Made by a program: the position numbers and the translations under genes
Source: Desulfurellales bacterium
GTDB taxonomy: Bacteria; Campylobacterota_A; Desulfurellia; Desulfurellales; Hippeaceae
Reading direction: 5' to 3'
Length of the DNA stretch: 34,762 nt
Assembly: GCA_027035885.1 (NCBI GenBank)
Contig: JALVTR010000083.1
Span: 1 to 34,762 of the forward strand
Notes under the pieces: generated by a model
Seen by the model: only the letters and a program-made list of their open reading frames with translations
What the model was told of the DNA's origin: nothing
Databases searched by the model: none
Part shown: piece by piece, positions 15,490 to 23,570 of the stretch
How the letters are laid out: every line of letters begins with the position of its first letter
How positions within the stretch are numbered: position 1 is the first letter of the stretch

Positions 15490-16782
15490 TTACAAACCCC
15501 AATAGATAATGTCATCTCTCAATGTATTTTTATCAACAACACCCTTAATGTCAACAAAAACACCATTTTTATCTGTAAATTCGATAAAGTCTTTGATACT
15601 TTTCAAAAAATTTTCGTGCTTTACTGCTAAAATTACAATATCGTATCTATTTTTTGGTTCGTCTATCAAATCAATTCCATATTCCTCTTTAACCTCTTTT
15701 TTGCTTGCAAGCGAATCGTAAACATCCACGTTCAGGCCGAACTCTTTGAGCTCTTTCACTATGTCAATAACTTTGCTGTTTCTTGTGTCGGGAACATTTT
15801 CCTTAAATGTAATGCCGAGAACAAGTGCCCTTGCACCCAAAACTGTTTTTCCACTCTTTATTAGTTTTTTTACGGATTCTTTGGCAACGTGTTTTCCCAT
15901 TGAGTCATTTATGCGTCTCCCGGCTAATATCACCTCAGGATTGTAGCCAATCTCTTGTGCTTTGTATGTCAAATAATACGGGTCAACACCAATACAATGG
16001 CCCCCCACAAGACCAGGTTCAAAGGGCAAGAAGTTCCATTTTGTTTTAGCGGCCTTAAGCACAGAATAGGTGTTTATCCCCATTATGTTAAAGATTTTAG
16101 ATAGCTCATTCATCAGTGCAATGTTTAAGTCTCTCTGTGTATTTTCTATAACCTTGGCTGCCTCTGCCGTTTCTATCGACTCTGCAATGAAGATGCTATT
16201 GTTGTTTATCTTTCCGTATATTTTGGCCAAGAATTCAGCAACTTCCCTCGTGCAACCGCTGACCACTTTTGCAATTTTATCGGGCGTGTGGATTTTATCT
16301 CCTGGGTTAATTCTTTCTGGTGAATAACCAACAAAAAAGTCCTCGCAGGCCTTTAGATTTGATGTTTTTTCAATAACGGGCGCGCATTCCCTCATCGTGC
16401 AAGTTGGATAAACTGTTGATTCAAAGACAACCGTATCGCCCTTTTTTATGTGCTTACCTACTGTTTCTGATGCTGAAAGTAATGCCTTTAAGTTGGGTAA
16501 TTTATGATTGTCAATGGGTGTTGGCACAGCAACAATGAACAGATTTGCATCGTCTAACACAGCTTCATTATTAGAGAAGAGTATGTCGTATTTTAAGAAA
16601 TTAACGCTGTTTAGCTCACCTGTTGAGTCAATTCCTTTTTTTAATTCCTCAATTCGCTCTTTCTTTAAGTCAAATCCTATAGTTTTGAAATGTTTTGACA
16701 GATGGTAAAGCAGAGGCATACCCACATAGCCCAAGCCAACAACGGCAATCTTTTTTAACCCTTTATCAAAATCCTCAAACAT
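15490..16782 (-). CDS. nucleotide sugar dehydrogenase (TviB/WbpA-like)
   Basis: NAD-dependent four-electron dehydrogenase of the UDP-glucose/GDP-mannose dehydrogenase superfamily, making a uronic acid sugar nucleotide for surface polysaccharide. The Rossmann motif is VVGLGYVGMP (G16-G21). The catalytic cysteine is C263 in GGHCIGVDPYYLTYKAQ. That extended motif and the VILAGRRINDSMG stretch resemble TviB/VipA, WbpA and WbpO, so UDP-GlcNAc or UDP-GalNAc 6-dehydrogenation is the best guess. At 430 residues all three domains are complete. GAGGTG precedes the ATG. It lies 8 bases after uppP, which recycles the lipid carrier used in polysaccharide assembly. Confidence 0.91.
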   Translation of the reverse strand: MFEDFDKGLKKIAVVGLGYVGMPLLYHLSKHFKTIGFDLKKERIEELKKGIDSTGELNSVNFLKYDILFSNNEAVLDDANLFIVAVPTPIDNHKLPNLKALLSASETVGKHIKKGDTVVFESTVYPTCTMRECAPVIEKTSNLKACEDFFVGYSPERINPGDKIHTPDKIAKVVSGCTREVAEFLAKIYGKINNNSIFIAESIETAEAAKVIENTQRDLNIALMNELSKIFNIMGINTYSVLKAAKTKWNFLPFEPGLVGGHCIGVDPYYLTYKAQEIGYNPEVILAGRRINDSMGKHVAKESVKKLIKSGKTVLGARALVLGITFKENVPDTRNSKVIDIVKELKEFGLNVDVYDSLASKKEVKEEYGIDLIDEPKNRYDIVILAVKHENFLKSIKDFIEFTDKNGVFVDIKGVVDKNTLRDDIIYWGL

Positions 16783-16790
16783 TCTTCACC

Positions 16791-17555
16791 TCACATGCCT
16801 AAAATTTTAAACACTATTGAAGCCAAGATTCTATAGACTCCAAAGCCGACTAATGTAAAACGTGAAATAAAGCTGATAAATGTTTTTACAGCCAAAATTG
16901 CCGAAAAGAACGAAACAATAAAACCTATGGCTATCAAGTGCCACTGGTGTGCGTTTATGTATAAACCGCTTTTTAAAATATCGTAACCCGTTGCTGCAAA
17001 CATTGTTGGTATGGCAAGGAGAAATGAAAACTCAACGGCTTCCTTTCTTGACAGTCCAACAAACATGCCACCGATTATGCTTGATGCTGAGCGTGAGGTT
17101 CCTGGGATGACAGCCAATGATTGGATAAGGCCAACTATTGCAGCCTTTATGTAGCTCATGTTATTTATTTTTTGCTTCGGCGGATGTTTTTTGAAGTAGT
17201 TTTCAATGATTATTATCAAAACGCCTCCAATGAATAGAGAGTAGACAACAATGTGTGGATTGAAAAGGTATGTTTTTATAATTTTGTAAAGCAAAAAACC
17301 AACAATGCCCGTGGGGATGAAAGCAAATATGATTCTTTTCCACAGTTCAAAGTCCCTTTTTAGCCTATTGAAATACAAGAACACAACGCTTAAGATGGCT
17401 CCCAGCTGTATTATAATTTCAAAGCTTTTTGTGAAGTTTGTTTGTGGAATGTCCAAAAGCTTACTTGCAATGATTAAATGTCCTGTTGAAGAAATCGGTA
17501 AAAATTCGGTTAAACCCTCAACTATTCCCAAAATTATTGCATCAATCACACTCAT
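16791..17555 (-). CDS. uppP: undecaprenyl-diphosphatase UppP (BacA)
   Basis: Integral membrane enzyme that dephosphorylates undecaprenyl pyrophosphate to recycle the carrier for peptidoglycan and polysaccharides. The two signature motifs are present: EGLTEFLPISSTGHL near the N-terminus, and PGTSRSASSIIGGMFVGLSR in the middle, with seven to eight hydrophobic helices. The ATG at 17555 was chosen because GGGGTG lies at a suitable distance upstream; an in-frame TTG at 17567 would add four residues and place the ribosome site inside the gene. The resulting 254 residues match the family. It is third in the operon that starts at 18844. Confidence 0.95.
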   Translation of the reverse strand: MSVIDAIILGIVEGLTEFLPISSTGHLIIASKLLDIPQTNFTKSFEIIIQLGAILSVVFLYFNRLKRDFELWKRIIFAFIPTGIVGFLLYKIIKTYLFNPHIVVYSLFIGGVLIIIIENYFKKHPPKQKINNMSYIKAAIVGLIQSLAVIPGTSRSASSIIGGMFVGLSRKEAVEFSFLLAIPTMFAATGYDILKSGLYINAHQWHLIAIGFIVSFFSAILAVKTFISFISRFTLVGFGVYRILASIVFKILGM

Positions 17556-17569
17556 GTAACACCCCAATG

Positions 17570-18589
17570 CTAAAAACTTTTTTCAATAAAACCACTTAAG
17601 ATTACGCAATCATTTAAATAAACGCAAGCCACTTGTCCCGGTGCGGGTGCAAATTGTTCTTTTTCAAATTCTAAGACAAATTTTTTTCTGTTTACTTTGA
17701 CCGTGCACGGTTCATCGTTCATCATTGAACGAAGCTTGGCCGTGGCTTTGAAATCTCTGCTTGGCACGTAGATTTCGTTGGCCTTTTTAACAACCACGTT
17801 TTTTTTGTGAAGTTTATCCTTCGTAGCAAGTATTATGTCAAATGTTTTTGTGTCAATTTTTTCAACATACAAGGCCTCGCTGTATGCAATTCCCAAACCC
17901 TTTCTCTGACCCACTGTGTAGTTAAAAATACCCTTATGCTTTTTTATCCTTTTCCTTTCCAAAATAAAATAGCCGATGCCATAGTTTGGATATTTTTTTA
18001 AAAGCGTTTCCCTATAGTCACCTTTGATAAAGCAAACCTCGTAGCTTTCCTTTTTCTTAGCGGTAGGTAAGCCCAGTTTTTCTGCGATTTTTCTTATGTA
18101 AAGCTTTGAGTCAGCCTCTTCAAGTGGGAATAAGAGTTTCCTTATTTGGTCTTTTTCTAAAAATGATAAAAAATATGATTGGTCTTTATGCGTATTTTTT
18201 GATTTGCAGACTACTTCATGGCCTTCTATTATCCCTTTTTTTGCATAATGGCCTGTTGCAACGGTTTTTATGCCCAAACTTTCTGCTTTTTCTATCAAGA
18301 ATTTAAACTTGGCAAATCTATTGCAGTAAACGCAAGGATTTGGTGTTTTGCCTTCCTTGTACGTGGTGAAAAAGTAATCCATCACGGTTTTTTTGAACTC
18401 TTTTGCAAAATCAAAAACATACAAGGGAATGTTTAGAAGATTTGCAGCTCTTTCTGCGTCTTCTACTGAGTTTTCGTCATTGTGTAGCTTTAGGGTTATA
18501 CCAACAACGTCAAGCCCTTTTTCTTTTAGCAAATATGCTGCAACGCTAGAGTCAACGCCACCAGATAAACCTATTGCAACTGTGTCCAC
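17570..18589 (-). CDS. mnmA: tRNA-specific 2-thiouridylase MnmA
   Basis: Thiolates U34 of Lys, Glu and Gln tRNAs using ATP and a sulfur relay. The PP-loop is GLSGGVDSSVAAYLL at residues 8-22. The catalytic cysteine lies in NPCVYCNRFAKF and the second, persulfide-bearing one in SYEVCFIKGDYR, with GHYAKK between them. At 339 residues it is slightly shorter than many homologues but all three domains seem present. The start is GTG at 18587-18589, abutting the stop of the upstream small gene with no gap, so translation may be coupled. It is the second gene in the operon. Confidence 0.94.
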   Translation of the reverse strand: MDTVAIGLSGGVDSSVAAYLLKEKGLDVVGITLKLHNDENSVEDAERAANLLNIPLYVFDFAKEFKKTVMDYFFTTYKEGKTPNPCVYCNRFAKFKFLIEKAESLGIKTVATGHYAKKGIIEGHEVVCKSKNTHKDQSYFLSFLEKDQIRKLLFPLEEADSKLYIRKIAEKLGLPTAKKKESYEVCFIKGDYRETLLKKYPNYGIGYFILERKRIKKHKGIFNYTVGQRKGLGIAYSEALYVEKIDTKTFDIILATKDKLHKKNVVVKKANEIYVPSRDFKATAKLRSMMNDEPCTVKVNRKKFVLEFEKEQFAPAPGQVACVYLNDCVILSGFIEKSF

Positions 18590-18844
18590 TTATCCAACAC
18601 CAAAGGAACATGTGTGTAGATACGAATACTCGCCGTTTTTCTCTTTATATAGACATTTTCTTATAGGTGCTTCAGTTTTGTTTGATACGAGTAAAACTTG
18701 AACAGCCGAACTAATGGCCTCGATCGGTATGTCTTTTTTGAAGTGCTCTTTTATGTATCTTTGGATATCGCTTTCTGTAAACGGAATTCTACCTAACTCG
18801 TCAAGCGCCCTGCCCACCTTTTCAACAAGCATTACCACTTCCAT
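18590..18844 (-). CDS. small protein of unknown function, possible winged-helix fold
   Basis: I do not recognise this 84-residue protein. It is probably real: it has a good ribosome site (AAGGAG, 8 bases before ATG), lies just downstream of a convincing promoter, and ends exactly where mnmA begins. The sequence reads as three predicted helices (about 5-17, 22-34, 38-52), then two strands around IRKCLYKE and YSYLHTCS. That order would suit a small winged-helix domain, but this is pattern inference only. It contains two cysteines (C63 and C79) and ends in a Gly-containing tail. Being first in an 11-gene operon, it could be regulatory. Confidence 0.7.
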   Translation of the reverse strand: MEVVMLVEKVGRALDELGRIPFTESDIQRYIKEHFKKDIPIEAISSAVQVLLVSNKTEAPIRKCLYKEKNGEYSYLHTCSFGVG

Positions 18845-18872
18845 CTGTGTCTCCTTAAGAAGCTTTTTGTAG

Positions 18873-18902
18873 AGTTTATTTAAAAAAGTTTGAATGCGTC
18901 AA
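18873..18902 (-). promoter_or_regulatory. promoter of the 11-gene minus-strand operon
   Basis: On the minus strand, TTGACG (18897-18902) is followed after 18 bases by TAAACT (18873-18878). Transcription would begin near 18866, about 22 bases before the small gene's ATG, leaving room for its AAGGAG site. This is the only evident promoter upstream of the operon extending to 10147. The rest of the 18845-19013 gap holds a weak hairpin at the helicase end and otherwise AT-rich sequence. Confidence 0.55.
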
Positions 18903-18990
18903 GGAAAATTTTGCAAGTTAATTCTTCCATCTATGTCGTGCGAACAGGGAAAAAGGAATACAAAATTGGTACTTTAATAGTCTTTTTAAT

Positions 18991-19017
18991 AACAAAAGTA
19001 ACTATACAGCATGTTAC
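18991..19017 (-). terminator. weak terminator-like hairpin at the helicase gene end
   Basis: On the minus strand, GTAAC and GTTAC form a 5-base-pair stem with a 10-base loop (18998-19017), followed by TTTTGTT (18991-18997). The stem includes the helicase stop codon TAA. It is short and AT-rich, so termination would be inefficient unless helped by Rho. Confidence 0.35.
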
Positions 19018-20924
19018 GTGGTCCTTAATATGCCCTCTTTTGATGCATAATCTATTAGTTTGATATAAGTACGGCTGTTTGAGAGTGTTTTTGCATCACC
19101 CACGATGATTAACTTTCTCTTTGCCCTCGTTATTGCCACGTTGAGCCTTCTTTTGTCCCTCAAGAAGCCTATTTCTTCGTTATCGTTTGCCCTAACCAAA
19201 CTCAAGATTATCACCTCTTTTTCCCTACCTTGAAAGCCGTCAATGGATTTGATTTCTACAGCTTCAATTATCCTTTTCATATACTCTTCATGGTCTTTAT
19301 AGGGAGTAATCACGCCTATGTTTTCAGGTTTTACACCCAAGATTAAAAGCTCATCAACCAGTTTTTTAACAAACTCCGCCTCAAGCGGATTATACTTTGA
19401 ATGGCTTCCTTCCCTGTTTGTCTCTAAGAATTGCCCTTTTGTGTCAAAGAAAACAATTGGTACATCGTATCCCACAAATTCGCTGATATTTGCAATATCT
19501 GAAAGCTTTATGCTTTTTACGCTTTTATGCGATTTAACAACGCAATTGTAAAACTCACAACTCGGAAATCTGCTAATTTTCTCATTCATTCTATATTGAA
19601 TCTTGAGTGTGTAGCAATTCTCTGGAAACAGATTTGCAAATCTCTCGAACAGGTTAAAGTTTAACCTTTTTGCACGTTCGGATAACACAGTTGGCGACAG
19701 TTGTTTGTGGTCGCCTGCCATGATTAGCCTTTTTCCCTTTATAATGGGAATTAGCGCACTTGGCTCTATTGATTGTGCCGCCTCGTCCATGAATACTACA
19801 TCAAACTTAAGACTCTCTAAGAACTCGCTGCCCGCACCGGAGTTTGTTGCAAAGATTATCTCTGCGTTTCTCAACTGTTCATAGATTATCTTGTTCAGAA
19901 TTTTTTCCTTTTGCTCATAAAGCCAGCTAAGCTTGTTTGTGGCTTCAATCCAGTTTGCCATCTGTTTGATTTTAGATGGTTGTAAGCCCCTTTTTGATTT
20001 TCCTGTTGATGCAAGGGCTAAGATTTCGTCGTTTGTGAGCCCTCTCCTTAAAGAAGGCGTTGGCTTTTTATGTTGTTTGTCACGGATTTTTTTGAGTCTA
20101 TCGATTTTGTCTATATACTCTTCGATTTCCCTGTATTTTTCATCTTCACGAATCATCACATCCAGCGAGAATTTTAACAGGTCACCTTCTATCTTTGCCG
20201 GATGACCTATTCTTATAACTTTTCTGTCTTTTAATTTTTCAAGCATGTTGTCTATGGCAACGTTGCTGTCTGCAACAACCAATATACGTTTTTCTATATT
20301 TGCCCTAACAACTTCGGCAAGAGTTGTTGTTTTTCCTGTGCCTGGCGGCCCGTGGATTAGGAATAGTTGTGAATTTTTAGCCAAGCGCAAAGCTTCTTTT
20401 TGCGAAGAATTGAGCCTATCGGACGTTATTTCTGCTTTAAAAATATTCGGCTTTTTTAAACCCAAAATAATCTCTGGGTCAAATTCGCTATTTTCTATGC
20501 TATTTATGGCATTTTTCATCCTTTTGAAAGTTATGTCGCTAACGTATAAGTCGATTCGATATTTTTTTGACTTGAACAGCTTCTCTTTTATCATTACTTC
20601 GATGTACTTTTTTCCAACGGCACTGATCGTAGCTTCTTGTGAAAACTTTAACGGTTCTCCTTTTGAGATTAAAACAATATCTCCGATCTTTATTTGGTGC
20701 TCTCGCTCTTCTTGGTAGAAAAACCTGTATATTAGGTAGTCCAAAAATTTAGCAAATAGCTTTCCTTTTGTGTTTATTAAAGCCCTGCCTCGAGCCTGCC
20801 TCTGCTTGCCCGTTAGGTGTTTTATTTCTTCTAAGTGAAACTCTTTCTCGGCTTTTCTCTCAAGCTCTATTAAATTTAAGAAATAATGTTTATACTCTTC
20901 AAAACTTTTGAAAGCTAACCTCAT
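19014..20924 (-). CDS. superfamily 1 helicase, UPF1/IGHMBP2-like
   Basis: A 636-residue ATP-dependent DNA/RNA helicase of SF1B, related to UPF1, IGHMBP2 and bacterial homologues. All motifs are visible in order: Walker A HGPPGTGKTTT (191-201), motif II DEAAQS, motif III GDHKQLSPTV, motif IV region QYRMNEKISRFPS, IGVITPYKDH, motif V SIDGFQGREKEVIILSLVR and motif VI NVAITRAKRKLIIVGD. The N-terminal part (about 70-130) has the beta-rich pattern of the 1B barrel seen in eukaryotic relatives. The role in bacteria is unclear. It appears monocistronic, with its own promoter only about 9 bases upstream of the ATG and no Shine-Dalgarno, so a leaderless mRNA is likely. No alternative in-frame ATG occurs for over 100 codons. 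Confidence 0.92.
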   Translation of the reverse strand: MRLAFKSFEEYKHYFLNLIELERKAEKEFHLEEIKHLTGKQRQARGRALINTKGKLFAKFLDYLIYRFFYQEEREHQIKIGDIVLISKGEPLKFSQEATISAVGKKYIEVMIKEKLFKSKKYRIDLYVSDITFKRMKNAINSIENSEFDPEIILGLKKPNIFKAEITSDRLNSSQKEALRLAKNSQLFLIHGPPGTGKTTTLAEVVRANIEKRILVVADSNVAIDNMLEKLKDRKVIRIGHPAKIEGDLLKFSLDVMIREDEKYREIEEYIDKIDRLKKIRDKQHKKPTPSLRRGLTNDEILALASTGKSKRGLQPSKIKQMANWIEATNKLSWLYEQKEKILNKIIYEQLRNAEIIFATNSGAGSEFLESLKFDVVFMDEAAQSIEPSALIPIIKGKRLIMAGDHKQLSPTVLSERAKRLNFNLFERFANLFPENCYTLKIQYRMNEKISRFPSCEFYNCVVKSHKSVKSIKLSDIANISEFVGYDVPIVFFDTKGQFLETNREGSHSKYNPLEAEFVKKLVDELLILGVKPENIGVITPYKDHEEYMKRIIEAVEIKSIDGFQGREKEVIILSLVRANDNEEIGFLRDKRRLNVAITRAKRKLIIVGDAKTLSNSRTYIKLIDYASKEGILRTT

Positions 20925-20932
20925 CCCGAAGG

Positions 20933-20961
20933 CTTATATCAAAAAGGAGGATGGTTTTCAA
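20933..20961 (-). promoter_or_regulatory. strong extended -10 promoter for the helicase gene
   Basis: On the minus strand, TTGAAA (20956-20961) is followed after exactly 17 bases by TATAAG (20933-20938) preceded by TGA, an extended -10. The helicase ATG begins only 9 bases after the -10, so the expected start point lies within 0-3 bases of the start codon. Confidence 0.6.
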
Positions 20962-20997
20962 AGAAGTTGATCATGTGATTTTATTATTGTCTCTATA

Positions 20998-21026
20998 TTG
21001 ATTTTACTTGCTAAATTTATTAGTAT
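20998..21026 (+). promoter_or_regulatory. possible promoter for the lipoprotein-nadB-serA operon
   Basis: TTGATT (20998-21003), a 17-base spacer, then TAGTAT (21021-21026); each hexamer matches consensus at 4 of 6 positions. The predicted start point, near 21033, coincides with the lipoprotein ATG, and there is no Shine-Dalgarno before it. It is weaker evidence than the divergent helicase promoter. Confidence 0.35.
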
Positions 21027-21032
21027 TTATCC

Positions 21033-21146
21033 ATGAAAAAACTTATTATTGTTTTAGTGCTTGTTATGGTCGGGTTAACGCTCTATGGTTGTGGACACAA
21101 AACCAACATAGTCCCGCCAAAGGGTGTAACCACAATAAATATTTAG
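21033..21146 (+). CDS. very small lipoprotein, LptM (YifL)-like
   Basis: A 37-residue open reading frame with a textbook lipoprotein signal: MKK, a hydrophobic core, and the lipobox L-Y-G-C with the lipidated cysteine at residue 20. The mature peptide is only 18 residues, beginning CGHKTNIVPPKG. This resembles the conserved start of LptM (formerly YifL), C-G-x-K-G-P-L-x-x-P, which binds the LptD-LptE translocon in Enterobacteria. The homology is inferred from a very short motif. The gene ends 13 bases before the nadB start and appears to be first in the operon. A 73-residue frame at 21008-21229 overlaps it in another phase and is not credible. Confidence 0.72.
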   Translation: MKKLIIVLVLVMVGLTLYGCGHKTNIVPPKGVTTINI

Positions 21147-21159
21147 AAAGGGGCTTAAG

Positions 21160-22716
21160 ATGCCAGAAACCATATTGGTTGTGGGTAGTGGCGTTGCAGG
21201 TCTTTCTGCAGCTGTTCATTGCGCTATAGAGGGTTTTAAAGTACTTGTATTTTCTAAAAAGGATGTTGACTATTGCAATACCGATAAGGCGCAAGGCGGA
21301 GTAGCAGTGGTTTTAAATAAAGGAGATGATTACGAAAAGCATATCAAAGATACGTTGAAAGCCGGTGCTGGGCTTTGCAATAGAGAGGCTGTAGAGATTT
21401 TGGTAAAGGAAGGTCCAGAAAGGGTTAAAGAGCTTATAAGCTGGGGTGCAAACTTTGATAAAAATAAAAGCGGAGCTTTAGATTTTACGCGGGAAGCCGC
21501 GCATTCAATTAACAGGATTATACATGCTTTAGGCGATGCAACTGGCCATGAAGTTGAACAGACGCTTTTAAGAAAGGCAAGGACATTTAGCAACATAGAG
21601 TTTAAACCATTCAAAATGCTTGCAAGAATACTTACGGAAGATAATAGGTTCTCGGCAATAGAGGTGCTGGATACAAAAAGTGAGAATTATGAGTACTATG
21701 CGGGCTCTGCTTTAATTTTGGCCTCTGGTGGATATGCTGCCATATACAAGAACACAACCAATCCTGAAACAACAACAGGCGATGGTATCGTTGCGGCGTT
21801 TTTGGCGGGTGCAACTTTAGAAGATATGGAATTTGTTCAATTTCATCCAACGGCATTGAAGCGCTACAATGCACCACAGTTTTTGATTAGCGAATCGATG
21901 AGAGGCGAAGGGGCTTATCTTGTTAATGATAGAGACGAGAGATTTATGGAAAAATACCATAGATTGGGTGATCTTGCACCTCGTGATGTTGTTGCAAGAT
22001 CTATTGTTTTTGAGATGAAAGAGAGGAATATCGATAAGGTTTATTTAAACGCTACTCATTTAGGCGAGGAATTTTTAAAATCGCGTTTTCCAACAATATA
22101 CAATGAATGTATGAAGTATGGGCTTGATATATCAAAGGAGGCAATACCTGTGTCTCCGGCTGCCCACTACACGATGGGTGGCATAAAGACCGATGTAAAC
22201 GCAAAAACATCTATTAAAGGTATTTTTGCGGCAGGTGAGGTAGCTTGCAATGGAGTACACGGTGCAAATAGACTTGCATCAAACTCAATTTTGGAGGGTT
22301 TGGTTTACGGCAGAAGGGCGGCTGATAGCGCCTGCGAATTTACAAGGAATAACGATGTGGTTAACTTTAATAAACCGCAATTTAATAAAAAGCCATGCAA
22401 TAAGCAATTTTTGAAGAAAAGAATAGTGGATTTAAAAGAAACTATATGGGAAAAGTTGGGCGTTATTAGAAAAATCAAGGAGATGGAGGATATCTTGAAT
22501 TGCAGTTGGGCGCTATTTTTAAAGAACTATCAACCTTACAACTGCGAGGAAGGAATTACTTTGAGAAATATGGCTGCTTTGGCAAGCATAATTGCTTACT
22601 CTGCTCTCCAGAGGAAAGGCAGCATTGGCGCTCACTATTGCATAGATACTCCACACTCCTATGAGTCTAAGAAGCATATTTCTGTTAGTGCTGGCGAAAT
22701 GGTGGATAAACTATGA
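21160..22716 (+). CDS. nadB: L-aspartate oxidase
   Basis: FAD-dependent enzyme that oxidises L-aspartate to iminoaspartate, the first step of de novo NAD synthesis; under anaerobic conditions fumarate can serve as electron acceptor. The 518-residue protein shows the dinucleotide-binding VVGSGVAGLSAA motif at residues 7-18, HSINRIIHALGDATGHEV, FVQFHPTAL, the SESMRGEGAYL active-site region, DLAPRDVVAR, and GANRLASNSILEGLVYGRRA. These distinguish it well from fumarate reductase flavoproteins. AGGGG precedes the ATG. The stop overlaps the cysteine synthase start (ATGA). nadA and nadC are not in the window. Confidence 0.96.
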   Translation: MPETILVVGSGVAGLSAAVHCAIEGFKVLVFSKKDVDYCNTDKAQGGVAVVLNKGDDYEKHIKDTLKAGAGLCNREAVEILVKEGPERVKELISWGANFDKNKSGALDFTREAAHSINRIIHALGDATGHEVEQTLLRKARTFSNIEFKPFKMLARILTEDNRFSAIEVLDTKSENYEYYAGSALILASGGYAAIYKNTTNPETTTGDGIVAAFLAGATLEDMEFVQFHPTALKRYNAPQFLISESMRGEGAYLVNDRDERFMEKYHRLGDLAPRDVVARSIVFEMKERNIDKVYLNATHLGEEFLKSRFPTIYNECMKYGLDISKEAIPVSPAAHYTMGGIKTDVNAKTSIKGIFAAGEVACNGVHGANRLASNSILEGLVYGRRAADSACEFTRNNDVVNFNKPQFNKKPCNKQFLKKRIVDLKETIWEKLGVIRKIKEMEDILNCSWALFLKNYQPYNCEEGITLRNMAALASIIAYSALQRKGSIGAHYCIDTPHSYESKKHISVSAGEMVDKL

Positions 22717-23570
22717 ATGCCGTTGAAACAATAGGCAACACACCGTTGGTTGAGTTAAAAGAGAAAGGCGTGTATGCGAAGTTAGAGTTTTTTAACCCCA
22801 CAGGCTCTATTAAAGATAGAACGGCGTGGGGTATGCTTAAATGTGCTTTCGATGAAGGCCTTATTGATAAAGCCAAGGGTTTGGTTGAACCCACAAGTGG
22901 TAATACGGGCATATCACTTGCGTTTTTGGGGGCTTACTTTGGTATCGAAACCGTTATTGTGATGCCGGAGAACATGAGCAAACAGAGAACAAAAATCATG
23001 GAGAGCTTCGGTGCAAGGGTGGTTCTAACCGAGGCAAGCGGAGGAATGAAAAGATCAATTGAGGTGGCAAGGGATTTTGAAAAGGAAGGTTATTTGATGC
23101 TTGATCAATTCAAAAACAGTGCAAATCCAAAGGTTCATGAGATAACAACGGGTCAAGAAATTATAAGACAATTGCCTAATGTGGATGTGTTTGTTTGTGG
23201 CATAGGCACGGGTGGGACAATCACGGGTGTTGCAAGGGCTTTGAAAAAACACAATAAGGATATAAAGGTTGTTGGAATTGAGCCTGCATCGAGCCCTTTT
23301 TTGACAAAAGGTGAATCAGGTATTCACAAAATTCAAGGATTGGGTGCAGGTTTCAAGCCTGATGTTCTTGATTTGAATTTGATTGATGAAGTTTTTTGTG
23401 TGGAAGATGATATTGCGCTGGAGTACAATAAAAAATTGGTAGAAGAGGAAGGTATCTTTGCCGGTATTTCGAGTGGCGCCGTATATTTTGCTGCTTTAAA
23501 GTTTAAGAAAGAATGCCTAGACGAACGCATAGTGACCGTATTTGCGGATTCAATGGATAGGTATGTTTGA
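22713..23570 (+). CDS. cysteine synthase family PLP enzyme (O-acetylserine sulfhydrylase)
   Basis: PLP-dependent beta-replacement enzyme, most likely forming cysteine from sulfide and O-acetylserine. The PLP lysine lies in FFNPTGSIKDRTA near residue 36, the substrate loop is PTSGNTGISLA, the phosphate-binding loop is GIGTGGTITGVAR, and GISSGAVYFAAL is near the C-terminus. At 285 residues it is shorter than typical CysK (about 310). CysK and CysM types cannot be separated safely from sequence alone, and a different serine derivative as substrate is possible. It overlaps nadB by 4 bases and rnc by 8. serA in the same operon supplies the serine route. Confidence 0.91.
   Translation: MNAVETIGNTPLVELKEKGVYAKLEFFNPTGSIKDRTAWGMLKCAFDEGLIDKAKGLVEPTSGNTGISLAFLGAYFGIETVIVMPENMSKQRTKIMESFGARVVLTEASGGMKRSIEVARDFEKEGYLMLDQFKNSANPKVHEITTGQEIIRQLPNVDVFVCGIGTGGTITGVARALKKHNKDIKVVGIEPASSPFLTKGESGIHKIQGLGAGFKPDVLDLNLIDEVFCVEDDIALEYNKKLVEEEGIFAGISSGAVYFAALKFKKECLDERIVTVFADSMDRYV

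Noticed and set aside
20245-20718. 157-residue open frame antisense to the helicase gene
   Set aside because: Opposite conserved helicase motifs and no ribosome site or family match.
20951-21001. 16-codon open frame after a strong AAAAAGGAGG on the plus strand
   Set aside because: GGAGG directly abuts the ATG with no spacing, and the segment is the reverse complement of a convincing helicase promoter, so the purine run is better explained as promoter spacer.
21008-21229. 73-residue frame overlapping the small lipoprotein and nadB
   Set aside because: Different phase from both, with no family features, while the overlapped frames have a lipobox and a conserved nadB start.
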